Source: Granulicella mallensis MP5ACTX8
Lineage (GTDB): Bacteria; Acidobacteriota; Terriglobia; Terriglobales; Acidobacteriaceae
Assembly: GCF_000178955.2 (NCBI RefSeq)
Contig: NC_016631.1
Coordinates: 5,394,001 to 5,458,000 of the forward strand
Direction: 5' to 3'
Length of the DNA stretch: 64,000 nucleotides
How positions within the stretch are numbered: position 1 is the first letter of the stretch; each line of letters starts with the position of its first letter. The translations under genes and the position numbers were made by a program. Below, one piece after another: positions 63,558-64,000 of the stretch. The notes under the pieces were generated by a model, which was given only the letters and a program-made list of their open reading frames with translations, made no database searches and was not told the origin of the DNA.

Positions 63558-64000
63558 CTAAAACGTTTCACGCCTGGGGACAGGTTCTTCTGGAACAGGC
63601 GGCCGATCATAGGTCGACCGGAAGGACTGCTTGGCCCGGTGAAGCAGAACTCGCAGGTACTCGCGGCTTACTCCCATCTCTGCACAGACAGCATCTTTGT
63701 CGCGGTCTTCCATCAGGATGGCCCGCAGCAGGTCCCGGTCGCGGCCGGGCAGCTCCGCCAAGGCCTGCTGCACAAGACGTGCCCTGTCCTTGCTCTCTAA
63801 CAGATTGAGCGGGCTTGGGTTACGGTCGACATAGACCGTCTCGGGCTCTTCCTCCAGCGAAGATCCAACCTTCTTCTGTGCCCGATAGTGCTCCTGCAGT
63901 ACATGATTGCAAACGGAGTTTACGAACGATCCCAGCCGATTCGCATCGCGCAACCCATCGCTCTTCCTCAACATCAGGAAGACGCGTGTAAAGGTCTCCT
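63558..64000 (-). CDS. ECF-type RNA polymerase sigma factor (5' end beyond the window)
   Basis: The C-terminal 147 residues of a sigma-70 ECF factor. Region 2 is entered at the window edge (ETFTRVFLML, then LGSFVNSVCNHVLQEHYR). Region 4 is complete, with ALAELPGRDRDLLRAILMED and the helix-turn-helix KDAVCAEMGVSREYLRVLLHRAKQSF. The frame is open through position 64000, so the gene starts outside; an internal ATG at 63974 is not the start. First gene of the operon with anti-sigma, unknown protein and TPR-CHAT. Confidence 0.9.
   Translation of the reverse strand, partial: ETFTRVFLMLRKSDGLRDANRLGSFVNSVCNHVLQEHYRAQKKVGSSLEEEPETVYVDRNPSPLNLLESKDRARLVQQALAELPGRDRDLLRAILMEDRDKDAVCAEMGVSREYLRVLLHRAKQSFRSTYDRPPVPEEPVPRRETF

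Overview
The window looks like a chromosomal segment of a soil Acidobacteriota, most likely class Terriglobia (Granulicella/Terriglobus/Edaphobacter-like). This is an inference from gene families: two very long Oar-type TonB-dependent receptors with an N-terminal carboxypeptidase-regulatory domain, paired with sulfatase/formylglycine-enzyme and glycoside hydrolase genes; a fused AroD-AroE; two RND efflux operons; and many palindromic intergenic repeats in GC-rich DNA. No rRNA, CRISPR array or intact insertion sequence is present. There is one tRNA, tRNA-Pro(GGG).

Layout. 1-6.2 kb: HU protein, a poly-proline/NHL-repeat lipoprotein, a two-gene ABC-2 transporter, and PgeF. 6.6-8.4 kb: an AroD-AroE fusion with a histone-like basic tail. 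8.8-14.4 kb: a heavy-metal RND operon (adaptor, CzcA-type pump, outer-membrane channel). 14.5-22.5 kb: an unknown protein, M3 peptidase, VKOR, coiled-coil membrane protein, alpha/beta hydrolase, threonine deaminase and an SH3-like/TPR-like exported protein. 22.5-28.8 kb (minus strand): Oar receptor, Tat-exported sulfatase and formylglycine-generating enzyme, a sulfated-substrate utilisation unit. 29.3-38.7 kb: a LacI regulator divergent from an Oar receptor, two GH39 enzymes and a PF10091-type glucanase, with twin LacI operators in front of the receptor. 38.9-46 kb: a LysR regulator divergent from a multidrug RND operon, with a cluster of dyad operators between them. 46-48.6 kb: LigA, carrying an inserted palindromic repeat, and YggX.

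Accessory part, 48.8-64 kb. After tRNA-Pro come a decayed large serine recombinase and another decayed ORF. Next is one AT-richer gene in which a NTP_transf_5-like nucleotidyltransferase is fused to a complete ABC exporter. A 74-bp direct repeat flanks this gene, so it looks like a small island. The last 10 kb holds an ECF sigma factor, a zinc-finger membrane anti-sigma factor, an unknown protein and a TPR-CHAT lipoprotein protease in one operon. Next to it lie a beta-propeller gene, a DUF6345-like protein with its own His-Gly/Ser-Cys caspase-like pattern, and a tiny gene paired with an eight-cysteine protein. Large inverted repeats separate these groups. This neighbourhood is the best candidate for an undescribed protease-linked signalling system.

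At least four families of palindromic repeats recur between genes: the GATTCCC/GGGAATGACAAC family, the GCTGAAGC-core hairpins with co-varying stems, the GGAGAGACCTGCAG family, and large nested inverted repeats of 250-330 bp. One GCTGAAGC-type hairpin, bracketed by a 10-bp direct repeat, sits in frame inside ligA.
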